Notes under the pieces: generated by a model
What the model saw: only the letters and a program-made list of their open reading frames with translations
What the model was told of the DNA's origin: nothing
The model's database searches: none
Origin: an uncultured Rhodopila sp.
GTDB taxonomy: Bacteria > Pseudomonadota > Alphaproteobacteria > Acetobacterales > Acetobacteraceae
Direction: 5' to 3'
Length of the DNA stretch: 32,060 nt
Assembly (NCBI RefSeq): GCF_903915725.1
Contig: NZ_CAIWTY010000076.1
Span: forward strand, 1 to 32,060
Made by a program: the position numbers and the translations under genes
Part shown: positions 7,790 to 15,369 of the stretch, piece after piece
Layout: every line of letters begins with the position of its first letter
Numbering within the stretch: the stretch's first letter is position 1

Positions 7790-7847
7790 CTCAGAACAAA
7801 AACATGAGTGCAAATCGCTATTAATTCGATTAGCTAGCGATTCTGAG
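7790..7847. promoter_or_regulatory. Nested inverted repeats upstream of the sensor kinase
   Basis: CTCAGAA (7790-7796) pairs with TTCTGAG (7841-7847). Inside it, AATCGCTA (7813-7820) pairs perfectly with TAGCGATT (7835-7842). The stretch is AT-rich, unlike its surroundings. It could be an operator for the downstream kinase gene or the border of a mobile segment; neither is shown. Confidence 0.35.
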
Positions 7848-8127
7848 TGCCGGCCGCCGGAACCTCACGTTTGCGTGACGTTCGAGCAAAATTTCTGGCG
7901 TTGGCGACCCTAATGCGAATAAATAAAGGTGTGAAAGATATTGCTCTGATGATCCGCCGTTTTCCTCTAAATTGGCTGTGCCGGCGCAACTGAAGTGAGA
8001 ACCTGGGTCGTGTACGCACGAGACTACGTTAACGCCTACCGTGACAAAATGATGGGATCGTCCGTTGGTGCCGCACTTGGTAGCAGCCGGAAGCTTGGCA
8101 GCCGGCTATGGGTAGAAGCCGCTGCCG

Positions 8128-9861
8128 GTGAGTTTCGTTGCGAACTGGTGGCTTTTCGTCGAAGTAGCGATCAGCTTTACTTGGCGATGGCCCTCTAACG
8201 TGGTATCGGAACATCCTTCTGGTGTGGTCCCTTCGGAAGCTGAATCGAACGGACCAAACCAACATCCAAGCCAGATATTCGTTGCAAATGAGGCTCGCTA
8301 CCGCGCTTTTTTTGATCACGCGGAAGACAGTCTCTGCGATATCGAGGTGACGCCTGACGGCCGGTTCGTTTGTCTCGACATCAATCCGCACGCCGCGGCG
8401 GTTATGGGGACGACCGCCGGGGCTATCAGGGGATTGACACCAGAGGAGATCCTGGGGCCGGAAGCAGGCGGCCGGCTGACGGCGGCGCTGACGCGCTGCC
8501 TGGCGCAGAACGGGTTACGATACGAGGAAACCTGGGCCACGGTCCGGGGATCAAGACTAACGGACACGATTATGGTTCCGTTGCGCGACCCGCAAGCGGC
8601 TTCCGGGCCATATGTGCGCGTTCTTTGCAGCATTCGCGATATTACTGATCGGCGGCAATTGGAAACACAGCTTGCTCAGGGACAAAAGCTGCAGGCGCTT
8701 GGTCAACTCGCCGGCGGCGTCGCGCACGATTTCAACAATGTGCTGCAGGCCGTTGAAGGCGGTGCATCCTTGATCATCCGGCGCGCCGGCGATCGAGACG
8801 CGGTCGAGAGGCTTGCGCGCATCGTTCTCGATGCGACTCGCCGAGGCTCGTCGATTACGCGCCGCCTGCTGACCCTGGCTCGCCGCGATGAATTGCGGTC
8901 TGAAGCATTCGACGCGGGCGCCTTGCTCGTTGATCTCCGCGAAGTGCTGGCCCCGACCCTTGGGGCAAACATCTCGGTTCGCACCGATGTCCCGGCGGAC
9001 CTGCCAAACGTTCAGGCCGACAAAGGTCTCATCGAAACCGCTTTGGTAAACCTGGCCACCAACGCCCGAGACGCGATGCCGCGGGGCGGTACACTCGCGC
9101 TCGGTGCCCGCGCCGAAGTCGTCGTCGACAATGGGACAGCACCGCCGCCCCTGCGGCCCGGCGCCTATGTTCGCTTCGAGGTCACCGATACCGGAGACGG
9201 AATGGATGCAGCGACCTTGGCCCGTGCTGCCGAGCCGTTCTTCACAACCAAGCCGCGCGGGCACGGTACAGGTCTCGGACTGTCGATGGCCCGCGGGATC
9301 GCTGAGCAATCAGGTGGTGCATTGGCGCTTTCAAGCTTACAAGGCGCTGGCACAAAAATTTCGTTCTGGTTACCTCAAGCAGCGCCCGTCGTCGCGGTCA
9401 CCAAAACCGACGAAGCCGGCGAAATCGCAGTCCGGTTGGCCGCGAATGCTCCCCGGGTGCTCGTTGTCGACGACGATCCCCTGATTCTTGAGACCGTGTG
9501 CGAAATTCTGCAACTCGCGGGTTATAAAGTGCTCAGCGCATCCAACGCGGCAGCCGCCCTGCCGATCATCGAGCAGGGGGGCAACATCGATGTGCTTCTC
9601 ACGGACTTCTCGATGCCCGGGCTCAATGGCGTTGGCCTTATTAGAGAAGCACAGCGACATCGACCGACGCTGCCCGCTATTCTCGTGACCGGCTACGCAG
9701 GCGACCTGGAAGGTCTTTCAAGCGAAAAGACCGCGGGCACACGCTTTGTATTGCTGCGCAAGCCGGTGTCGTCACATGAATTGTTGGCAAAAATCGGCTT
9801 ACTCCTTTCAGGCGCTGCAGCGCTTGAGGCAACGCCCCATCAGTTGGTCGATTCACGGTAG
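8128..9861 (+). CDS. PAS-domain hybrid sensor histidine kinase
   Basis: The protein has up to 577 residues. Domains in order are a PAS domain (about 52-172, NEARYRAFFDHAEDSL to CSIRDITDRRQ), a HisKA dimerisation helix with the H-box GGVAHDFNN (phospho-His200), an HATPase_c domain (N-box NLATNARDAM at 308-317, DTGDGMD at 354-360, GTGLGLSMARG), and a C-terminal receiver (VLVVDDD, phospho-Asp493 in LLTDFSMPG, Lys545 in LLRKPV). It should autophosphorylate and pass phosphate to its own receiver. There is no clear transmembrane domain, so sensing is probably cytoplasmic through PAS. The start is uncertain: GTG 8128 and GTG 8200 are both possible and neither has a good ribosome binding site. A receiver-like gene follows at once, and the convergent neighbour is a DSF synthase, suggesting a quorum-sensing role. 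Confidence 0.9.
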   Translation: MSFVANWWLFVEVAISFTWRWPSNVVSEHPSGVVPSEAESNGPNQHPSQIFVANEARYRAFFDHAEDSLCDIEVTPDGRFVCLDINPHAAAVMGTTAGAIRGLTPEEILGPEAGGRLTAALTRCLAQNGLRYEETWATVRGSRLTDTIMVPLRDPQAASGPYVRVLCSIRDITDRRQLETQLAQGQKLQALGQLAGGVAHDFNNVLQAVEGGASLIIRRAGDRDAVERLARIVLDATRRGSSITRRLLTLARRDELRSEAFDAGALLVDLREVLAPTLGANISVRTDVPADLPNVQADKGLIETALVNLATNARDAMPRGGTLALGARAEVVVDNGTAPPPLRPGAYVRFEVTDTGDGMDAATLARAAEPFFTTKPRGHGTGLGLSMARGIAEQSGGALALSSLQGAGTKISFWLPQAAPVVAVTKTDEAGEIAVRLAANAPRVLVVDDDPLILETVCEILQLAGYKVLSASNAAAALPIIEQGGNIDVLLTDFSMPGLNGVGLIREAQRHRPTLPAILVTGYAGDLEGLSSEKTAGTRFVLLRKPVSSHELLAKIGLLLSGAAALEATPHQLVDSR

Positions 9862-9872
9862 GTGTACCAGAC

Positions 9873-10394
9873 ATGGCCTTGAAACCGGCGACCGAAACCC
9901 GGATTTCCTACCCCGTCGGGCGACATCACCGTTCCACGGGTTTACAAGTCAGACCTCGTCGTGTCCGTGTCCTGTTGGCGCTCGCTCCCGGCCGGGAAAA
10001 CGGCTGGTTTGCAAGTCTTCGATCATCTCGGTACGATACCGTCGTCGTATACGATCTGAATGCAGCCCTCGACGCTCTTGAAGACGATGCCTTCGACGTG
10101 CTGCTCTTGGATCTGACTGTGCCCGGGGCTCTAGAGGCGGCCAAGCTCTATCAATTCCTCTCGCTCGACCGGCGATCGGTTCCTATCGTCGGTCTAACAG
10201 CACAAGCGTCCGAGCTGGATGATCGGCATCGAGGGGCGCTTAGCAAGTGCTTGCCCGTAAATCCTGGATCAGATGCGTTAGCAGTGTTCGACTCGATGTT
10301 CGCTGACCGCTCCTGCACTTGTCCGGCCGGAGCGGAGCCATCCCGGGTCATCCGCATCGACGCCTACCGTGAATCGCGAACCAAACGCGCTTGA
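9873..10394 (+). CDS. Degenerate response-regulator receiver protein
   Basis: The 173-residue product resembles a single REC domain at residues 30-145. It shows a beta-strand RVRVLLAL, the phosphoacceptor-like DVLLLDLTVPG with Asp80, the conserved Thr in VPIVGLTA (109) and a Lys near 125 (GALSKCLPV). The acidic pair expected after strand 1 is missing (LLALAPG instead of a DD motif) and the K-P motif is altered, so Mg-dependent phosphorylation may be weak or absent. There is no output domain; the C-terminal tail is short and basic. The ATG lies 11 bases after the kinase stop, so the two are probably co-transcribed. Its stop codon abuts the stop of the convergent rpfF-like gene. It could be a phosphate sink or a protein-interaction adaptor. 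Confidence 0.72.
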   Translation: MALKPATETRISYPVGRHHRSTGLQVRPRRVRVLLALAPGRENGWFASLRSSRYDTVVVYDLNAALDALEDDAFDVLLLDLTVPGALEAAKLYQFLSLDRRSVPIVGLTAQASELDDRHRGALSKCLPVNPGSDALAVFDSMFADRSCTCPAGAEPSRVIRIDAYRESRTKRA

Positions 10395-11402
10395 TCATGC
10401 GGCGCCACTTTGTTGCACAATGGCTTCCGGCGCAACCGACTGCCGCCCGCTGCGACGTTCCTGAGCCGCGGCCAGGCGTTCCATTTTGCGCAAATCCGCT
10501 TCGTTCACGTTGAGCGCGGCGTCGACCCAGATATCCACAACATCCCGCAATTCGTCGTAACTGACTGCATTGACGCGACGGCGGGCGCGGTAGAAAGCGA
10601 CGTGGGCATTGTGCTTGCGTCGCTGCTGAGCAATGAGTTCGCGCACCGCCGCCTCGCCACATTCGGCGTCGGTCAGAACGTCGACTACGCCAAGCCGATG
10701 CAGATCCTCTGCTGAATAGATGTCGCCGGATAGGATCATACGCTCGGCTTCGACCGGGCCGATCCGCCTGGAAAGTAGACTGTAAGCGCCCATTCCGGGA
10801 AATAAGTTGAACAGTATTTCCGGGAAACCGAAGCGTGCGCCCCGCTCTGCCACAATGACGTCGAAGGACAGCGCGCACTCAAACCCGCCGCCGAGCGCGT
10901 CGCCCTGCACCAGTGCTATCGAAACGATAGGCGCTTCGTAAGCTTGAAGATTGGCATAAAGAGCCCGGACGGTGGCGTAGGCATAGTGCTGCAGGCTCGC
11001 GCGGTCTTTTATTCGGATGCGATTGGCGAAGAGCGCGAGGTCGCCTCCCAAATTGAAGACGCCCGGCGTGCGCGACGCCATGATAAAAAACTTGAACGGC
11101 GGCATATTAGGTTCGTCCGTAGCAGTGAAAGCTTGACGGAAACTGTCCTGCATCTCCCCCAGATCATGCAACATTTCCGGGGTAAAACTTGGCCGGCCCT
11201 TTGGCTGCATGAAGCACCAGCATGCTTCGCTATTGGCGTCGGGAACAACGTCGATGGTGCCATAGCGTTTCTCTTGCCAATCGAGCGGCGAACGTAAGTC
11301 GGAGATCGGGTTGCCGCGCAGGTGTGATACCAAGGTGCGAAACTGTACAGATTGTGCGGCAGACGACCGGCGAAGTGTCAGCGGATTCGCAATAACAGTC
11401 AC
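10395..11402 (-). CDS. rpfF: RpfF-type DSF synthase (crotonase fold)
   Basis: This 335-residue enoyl-CoA hydratase/isomerase-family protein carries RpfF hallmarks: TPGVFNLGGDLALF (112-125), VQGDALGGGFECALS (165-179), FGFPEILFNLFPGMGAYS (191-208), LSGDIYSAEDLHRLGVVDVL and IWVDAALNVNEADLRKM. RpfF makes diffusible signal factor, a cis-2-unsaturated fatty acid, from acyl-ACP. Two catalytic glutamates are known in Xanthomonas RpfF; the equivalents here appear to be Glu175 and Glu195, with the expected 20-residue spacing. I chose the GTG at 11402 because GGAGG lies 5 bases upstream. A TTG at 11546 would add 48 unmatched residues with no ribosome binding site. The protein is somewhat longer at the N-terminus than the roughly 290-residue Xanthomonas enzyme. 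The kinase/receiver pair converges on it. Confidence 0.88.
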   Translation of the reverse strand: MTVIANPLTLRRSSAAQSVQFRTLVSHLRGNPISDLRSPLDWQEKRYGTIDVVPDANSEACWCFMQPKGRPSFTPEMLHDLGEMQDSFRQAFTATDEPNMPPFKFFIMASRTPGVFNLGGDLALFANRIRIKDRASLQHYAYATVRALYANLQAYEAPIVSIALVQGDALGGGFECALSFDVIVAERGARFGFPEILFNLFPGMGAYSLLSRRIGPVEAERMILSGDIYSAEDLHRLGVVDVLTDAECGEAAVRELIAQQRRKHNAHVAFYRARRRVNAVSYDELRDVVDIWVDAALNVNEADLRKMERLAAAQERRSGRQSVAPEAIVQQSGAA

Positions 11403-11823
11403 GTAAACCTCCGTTGCTGCGCGATGCGGTGGTCCGGCGACGTGCGCTCCGATGGAGCGCCGCGCGACACCGAATGGCTCAGACAGAAACAATGGCGTCA
11501 CGATGAACACCGACGACAGGTTAGGCGGCCGGCTGATCACAAACAAGTGAAATCAGTGCCGTAAAGATTACTTCTGATTTTGTATCAAAACGTTCCGAAA
11601 ACAGACAATACATTGCAGTCGCGGACTAAAAATTTCGCAGCCGGTCCTGCAAGCGATACCGCGTGGATGCTGCGATGCGGGTCAGCAGACGGCGCATCAC
11701 GGTGATTATCTCTGGGGGCCGAGACGGCCTTAGGCAGAACGCATCGCATGGTCACGCCGCGTTGGTGAGTTTTTCGGGCTAGGCGCGCATTCCTGCCCTA
11801 GCAGGCGGTGAACGGCGGATCAG
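11403..11823. other. Spacer upstream of the rpfF-like and P450 genes
   Basis: About 420 bases without a supported gene. The part near 11560-11640 is AT-rich compared with the rest of the window and holds a candidate promoter for rpfF. The open frame extending the rpfF gene to 11546 lacks a ribosome binding site. No copy of the dispersed palindromes is present here. Confidence 0.6.
11579..11608 (-). promoter_or_regulatory. Candidate sigma70-like promoter for rpfF
   Basis: On the minus strand, TTGTCT (11608-11603) and TACAAA (11584-11579) are separated by 18 bases in an AT-rich stretch; each matches consensus at 4 of 6 positions. It would leave a 5' leader of about 170 bases before the GTG at 11402. 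Confidence 0.35.
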
Positions 11824-13047
11824 TCAGCCATTCCAGATCACCGGCAACTCCGTCACACCCCGCAGGGCAAAACTCGACCGCCATTGCACACGATCCGGCT
11901 CCGCCAGCCGCAGATCGGGGAGCCGGCGCAGCACCGCGCCAAACACCTCCGCCGCCTCGATCCGCGCCAATTGCGCGCCCAGACAGAAATGAATGCCGCC
12001 CCCGAATGACAGCGGATTCGGATTTGCCCGTGTGACATCCAGCCGATTGGCGTCATCGAACACGCCCGGGTCGCGATTGCCGGCACCGAGCATGGCAACC
12101 ACCAGCTCCCCCGGCTCGATCGCAACGCCGCCGATCTCCACCGGTTCGGCCAGCACGCGGGACACCGCCTGCACCGGGCTTTCGAACCGCAGGATTTCCT
12201 CAATCGCATTCGGGATCAGCGACGGGTCGTCGCGCAGGATTTGCCACTGGTCCGGCCGCAGCAGCAGCGACAGCAGCCCGTTGCCAATCAGGTTGACGGT
12301 CGTTTCATGCCCGGCGGCAAACAGCAGGTTCACGTTGGCCCGCAATTCGGCGGTCGTCAGCCGATCGGCGGCTTCCTCGGCCTGCACGAGCTGGCTGATC
12401 AGGTCGTCCGCGGGCTCACGCCGGCGCTGCTCGAACAGCGTCTCGAAATACGCCCCGCTGACCCGTACGTTGGCATTCGCGGCATCCATATCCGCCCGCG
12501 TCGGCGGTGCCGGGTCCAGCAGCCGCCCGCCGCTGACCGATCCTTTGACGAAGCGATCCCGGTCCGCATCCGGAATGCCCATCAGCTCGCAGATCACCAT
12601 CATCGGCAGCGGAAACGCCAGGTCGCGGATCGCATCCATGCGTCCCGCCGGCATCGCCGCCTCGATCAGCCGCTCGGCCATCTGCCGCACGCGGGGACGG
12701 AGGGCCTCGATGCGGCGGGCGGTGAAGGCCTTGGCGACGAGGCCGCGCAGCCGCGTGTGGTCCGGCGGGTCGCGCATCAGCATCATGTAGGACAGTTCCA
12801 CGACCGCTGGTTCCTCCAGCGCGGTCGGACCGAAGCGGCGCTTGAGGGCTTCGGGATCGGTGTAGTCCTTGCCGAAGCGGCGGTCGCGCAGCAGCAGGTT
12901 GCAGTCGTCGTAGCGGGTCAGCAGCCACCGCCCGAACGGCGCCTTCCAGACCGGCGCCATCGCCCGCAACCGGTCGTACACCGGATACGGATCGGCCAGA
13001 AATGCCGGGTCACGCAGGTCAAAGGCGGGGGAGGCGGTTGCCGGCAT
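11824..13047 (-). CDS. Cytochrome P450 (bacterial soluble type)
   Basis: This 407-residue soluble P450 has the I-helix oxygen-activation motif AGHETT (245-250), the K-helix ExxR in EEILR (Glu284, Arg287), and the heme-binding loop FGGGIHFCLGAQLAR with Cys355 as the thiolate ligand. It also shows the C-helix-like DPPDHTRLRGLVAKAFT. Length and motifs fit class I bacterial P450s that take electrons from a ferredoxin and its reductase; neither is encoded nearby. The ATG at 13047 is preferred; a TTG at 13077 would add 10 residues without family support. The substrate is unknown. It points away from the toxin-antitoxin pair. Confidence 0.93.
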   Translation of the reverse strand: MPATASPAFDLRDPAFLADPYPVYDRLRAMAPVWKAPFGRWLLTRYDDCNLLLRDRRFGKDYTDPEALKRRFGPTALEEPAVVELSYMMLMRDPPDHTRLRGLVAKAFTARRIEALRPRVRQMAERLIEAAMPAGRMDAIRDLAFPLPMMVICELMGIPDADRDRFVKGSVSGGRLLDPAPPTRADMDAANANVRVSGAYFETLFEQRRREPADDLISQLVQAEEAADRLTTAELRANVNLLFAAGHETTVNLIGNGLLSLLLRPDQWQILRDDPSLIPNAIEEILRFESPVQAVSRVLAEPVEIGGVAIEPGELVVAMLGAGNRDPGVFDDANRLDVTRANPNPLSFGGGIHFCLGAQLARIEAAEVFGAVLRRLPDLRLAEPDRVQWRSSFALRGVTELPVIWNG

Positions 13048-13150
13048 GCAGGGATTCCCGTTTCCGATTGCTATCAATCTGATGTGGCTGCGCTTGATTT
13101 CCAGACCATCTGAGATTGGGTTGGTCTGGTCTAGCTAAGGACCGCACGCC

Positions 13151-13396
13151 GTGAACGCCATCAACATGCTGGACGCCAAATCCAGCCTCTCACGCCTCGT
13201 CGAAGCCGTCGAATCCGGCGCCGAGGCGGAGATTATCATCGCCCGCAACGGCCGCCCCGCCGCCCGCCTCGTCGCGCTGGCGCCATCCCCGACCGGCAAG
13301 CGCATCGGCGTTGCCAAGGGCAAGTTCAAAGTGCCCGACAGCATCGACGCGGACGAAGCCGCAATCGCCGCGCTGTTCGCCGGTTCCGCCGCGTGA
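13151..13396 (+). CDS. Phd/YefM-type antitoxin
   Basis: This 81-residue protein begins MNAINMLDAKSSLSRLVEAV, followed by EIIIARNGRPAARLVAL. That is the characteristic Phd/YefM fold with its DNA-binding N-terminal half and the NGRP turn. Such antitoxins bind and neutralise a partner toxin and repress their own operon. The start is a GTG at 13151. The Ala/Asp-rich C-terminus would be the toxin-binding tail. The toxin gene starts within its stop codon region (GTGA overlap), the usual coupling in type II modules. Confidence 0.85.
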   Translation: MNAINMLDAKSSLSRLVEAVESGAEAEIIIARNGRPAARLVALAPSPTGKRIGVAKGKFKVPDSIDADEAAIAALFAGSAA

Positions 13397-13788
13397 GGCT
13401 GCTGCTCGACACGCATATCGTCCTGTGGGCCATCGCCGATGACGATCGGCTTTCCGCCAATGCCCGCGCGCTGATCGACGACCCGGACAACGAGGTCGTC
13501 GTCAGCGCCGCGACTGTGTGGGAGATCGCCATCAAACATGCTCCGGCGCGCGGCGGTCCGAACGACATGCCGATTTCCGGGCAGCAGGCGCTCGGCTATT
13601 TCAAGGCCGCGGGCTTCGAATTGCTGAGCATTTCACCCGCCCACATCGTGGCCACCGAGGCGCTCGCCCCCCTGCATGCGGACCCGTTCGACCGCATCCT
13701 GGTTGCCCAGACGATGGCGATCCCGCTGCGGCTGTTGACACACGATCAGCGGGTCGTCGCCTACAGCGATTCAATCATCGCCGTCTGA
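13393..13788 (+). CDS. PIN-domain toxin (VapC-like ribonuclease)
   Basis: This 131-residue PIN-domain protein begins MRLLLDTHIVLWA with Asp6. Further acidic residues sit in VWEIAIK (Glu44), HADPFDRILVAQ (Asp97/Asp100) and LLTHDQRV (Asp118). These are the metal-binding positions of PIN ribonucleases, which as toxins cleave tRNA or other RNA. It starts with a GTG at 13393, overlapping the antitoxin gene by 4 bases, so the pair is translationally coupled. Its 3' end overlaps the convergent DUF3297 gene by 18 bases. All key acidic residues are present, so it is likely active. Confidence 0.88.
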   Translation: MRLLLDTHIVLWAIADDDRLSANARALIDDPDNEVVVSAATVWEIAIKHAPARGGPNDMPISGQQALGYFKAAGFELLSISPAHIVATEALAPLHADPFDRILVAQTMAIPLRLLTHDQRVVAYSDSIIAV

Positions 13789-14046
13789 TTTGGCTTCCGC
13801 GTCCGCGGGGGCGTCGCGGAAATACGGCTCCACCGGGCCTTGCGCCTTCAAGGTCAGCGGATTGCCGCGGCGGTCGAGCGTCTTGCCGACAGCCATGCGG
13901 ACCCAACCCTCGCTGACGCAGTATTCCTCGACATTGGTTTTCTCGACGCCCTTGAACCGGATGCCGACGCCACGGCGCAGCACGGCCTCATCGTAGAACG
14001 GGCTGGCGGGGTTGTTGGACAGGCGGTCGGGCGGCACGTCGGACAT
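13771..14046 (-). CDS. DUF3297-family protein
   Basis: This 91-residue soluble protein contains DRLSNNPASPFYDEAVL, GVGIRFKGVEKTNVEEYCVS, EGWVRMAVGKTLDRRGNPL and GPVEPYF. This is the conserved core of the DUF3297 family found in many Proteobacteria. Its function is unknown. There is no signal peptide or membrane segment. The ATG at 14046 has GGAGAAG upstream. The acidic tail (ADAEAKSDGDD) reaches 18 bases into the 3' end of the convergent PIN-toxin gene, so both proteins read the same bases at their C-termini. Confidence 0.9.
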   Translation of the reverse strand: MSDVPPDRLSNNPASPFYDEAVLRRGVGIRFKGVEKTNVEEYCVSEGWVRMAVGKTLDRRGNPLTLKAQGPVEPYFRDAPADAEAKSDGDD

Positions 14047-14219
14047 CGGGTCTTCTCCAGGCAGTCAGGCGCTGCCCGATACCGGTCCGGCGCGTCCGTG
14101 TCCATGGCGCGACGCAGACGCCGATCATGCGCCGGGGACCTGATCACGATTGCGGGAGCGCGCGCTTGGCGTCATACCTGCGGCGCAACCAACCCGCGCG
14201 ACCCGAAGGGCGGATCAGC

Positions 14220-15173
14220 ATGTGGAACGAGGTCATTTCTTCACCCGCCGGACGCTGCGGTCTCGTCCGGCGCCTGGCGATCGCAGCGATGCTGGCCGGG
14301 CTTGCCCCGATGGGCGTTCGGGCGGCGGAACCGGCCCAGGCGACGCAGGCGGAGTCGGCGGCCGATGTGCTGGCATCGGTCCGCAAGCTCAGCGACGAGT
14401 TTGTCAAGGACCCCAACACCGTCGTCGCCGAAATCGGCGGTCAGGCCATTACCCGCGGCGATGTAGGCGATGCGCTGCGCACTGTACCGGCAACCAATGG
14501 GGGAACCACCATTGATGTTATCTACCATACGACTGTGCAGGGCCTGATGGCCCAGCAGGCGATGGTGTTTCGGGCCAAGGCGATGGGGATCGACAAGGAC
14601 CCTGCGGTGCGGCGGCGGATTGCCGAGTCCGGCGACACGATTCTGGCGAACGAGTATCTGCGGCGAACCGCCGGTCCGGCGGTGACCGAGCAGGTGCTGC
14701 ACGACGCCTACGACCGGGAGATCGCCGGCAAGCCGGGGCCCGAGGAGGTGCAGGCCCGGGTGATCATGACCAACACGCAGCAGGAAGCCATGGACGTCCT
14801 GTCGTCGCTCGCCAAGGGCGGCGACTTCGCGGCGTTGGCGCGCAGCACCAGTAAGGATACCTCGGCCAAGGCCGGCGGCGAAATCGGCTTTGTCCGGCTC
14901 GATGCGGTCTCGCCCGGGATCGGCGCGGTGCTGTTCGCCCTGTCCCCCGGGCAGACGACCGCGTTCCCGGTCCGCGTGGCGCCCAACGCCTGGTTCATCG
15001 TCAGGGTTGAGGCCAGACGCCAGCAGGGGACCCCGAGTTTCGAGTCGGTACGCGATCGGCTGGCGCAGCAGGCGATGCTGGCAAGTGCGCCCGCGGCGAT
15101 CCAGAAGGCGGTGGCCGGATTGACGGCGCACGACTATGGCGCCAGCGGCAAGCCGCCCGCCGCGGTCCGCTGA
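14220..15173 (+). CDS. Periplasmic PpiC/parvulin-type peptidylprolyl isomerase
   Basis: This 317-residue protein has a signal peptide (RRLAIAAMLAGLAPMGVRAAEP, cleavage near residue 35). It then has a SurA/PrsA-like chaperone region (VVAEIGGQAITRGDVGDAL, GLMAQQAMVFRAKAMGI) and a parvulin domain at about 178-265 (ARVIMTNTQQEAMDVLSSLAKGGDFAALA, GGEIGFVRLD, ALSPGQTTAFPVRV, WFIVRVE). Such proteins help fold outer membrane or secreted proteins in the periplasm. The ATG at 14220 is followed directly by the signal sequence; upstream frame extension is unlikely. The following gene encodes an exported PEP-CTERM protein, a possible client, but the AT-rich spacer suggests separate transcription. Confidence 0.88.
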   Translation: MWNEVISSPAGRCGLVRRLAIAAMLAGLAPMGVRAAEPAQATQAESAADVLASVRKLSDEFVKDPNTVVAEIGGQAITRGDVGDALRTVPATNGGTTIDVIYHTTVQGLMAQQAMVFRAKAMGIDKDPAVRRRIAESGDTILANEYLRRTAGPAVTEQVLHDAYDREIAGKPGPEEVQARVIMTNTQQEAMDVLSSLAKGGDFAALARSTSKDTSAKAGGEIGFVRLDAVSPGIGAVLFALSPGQTTAFPVRVAPNAWFIVRVEARRQQGTPSFESVRDRLAQQAMLASAPAAIQKAVAGLTAHDYGASGKPPAAVR

Positions 15174-15369
15174 TGTGCCGGTTCGCGGCTGCCGTGTGCG
15201 CGGCAGGATACGGCCATCCCATAATGCCCACAAACGTGCCAATAAAAATACAAATAATAATATTTTAGATGTTTCACGGCTAATATTGTATTTCATGCAG
15301 GTTGCGGTTGTGCTATTACGCTCCACATCAGAGCAGGCAATGATGCGCCTCACCGGCAGGGAACTGGGA
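15174..15369 (+). promoter_or_regulatory. AT-rich leader upstream of the PEP-CTERM gene
   Basis: The stretch from about 15237 to 15295 (CAATAAAAATACAAATAATA and following) is strikingly AT-rich for this window. It contains several TATATT/TAATAT-like hexamers. It probably holds the promoter of the PEP-CTERM gene, but I cannot assign one -35/-10 pair. Confidence 0.4.
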
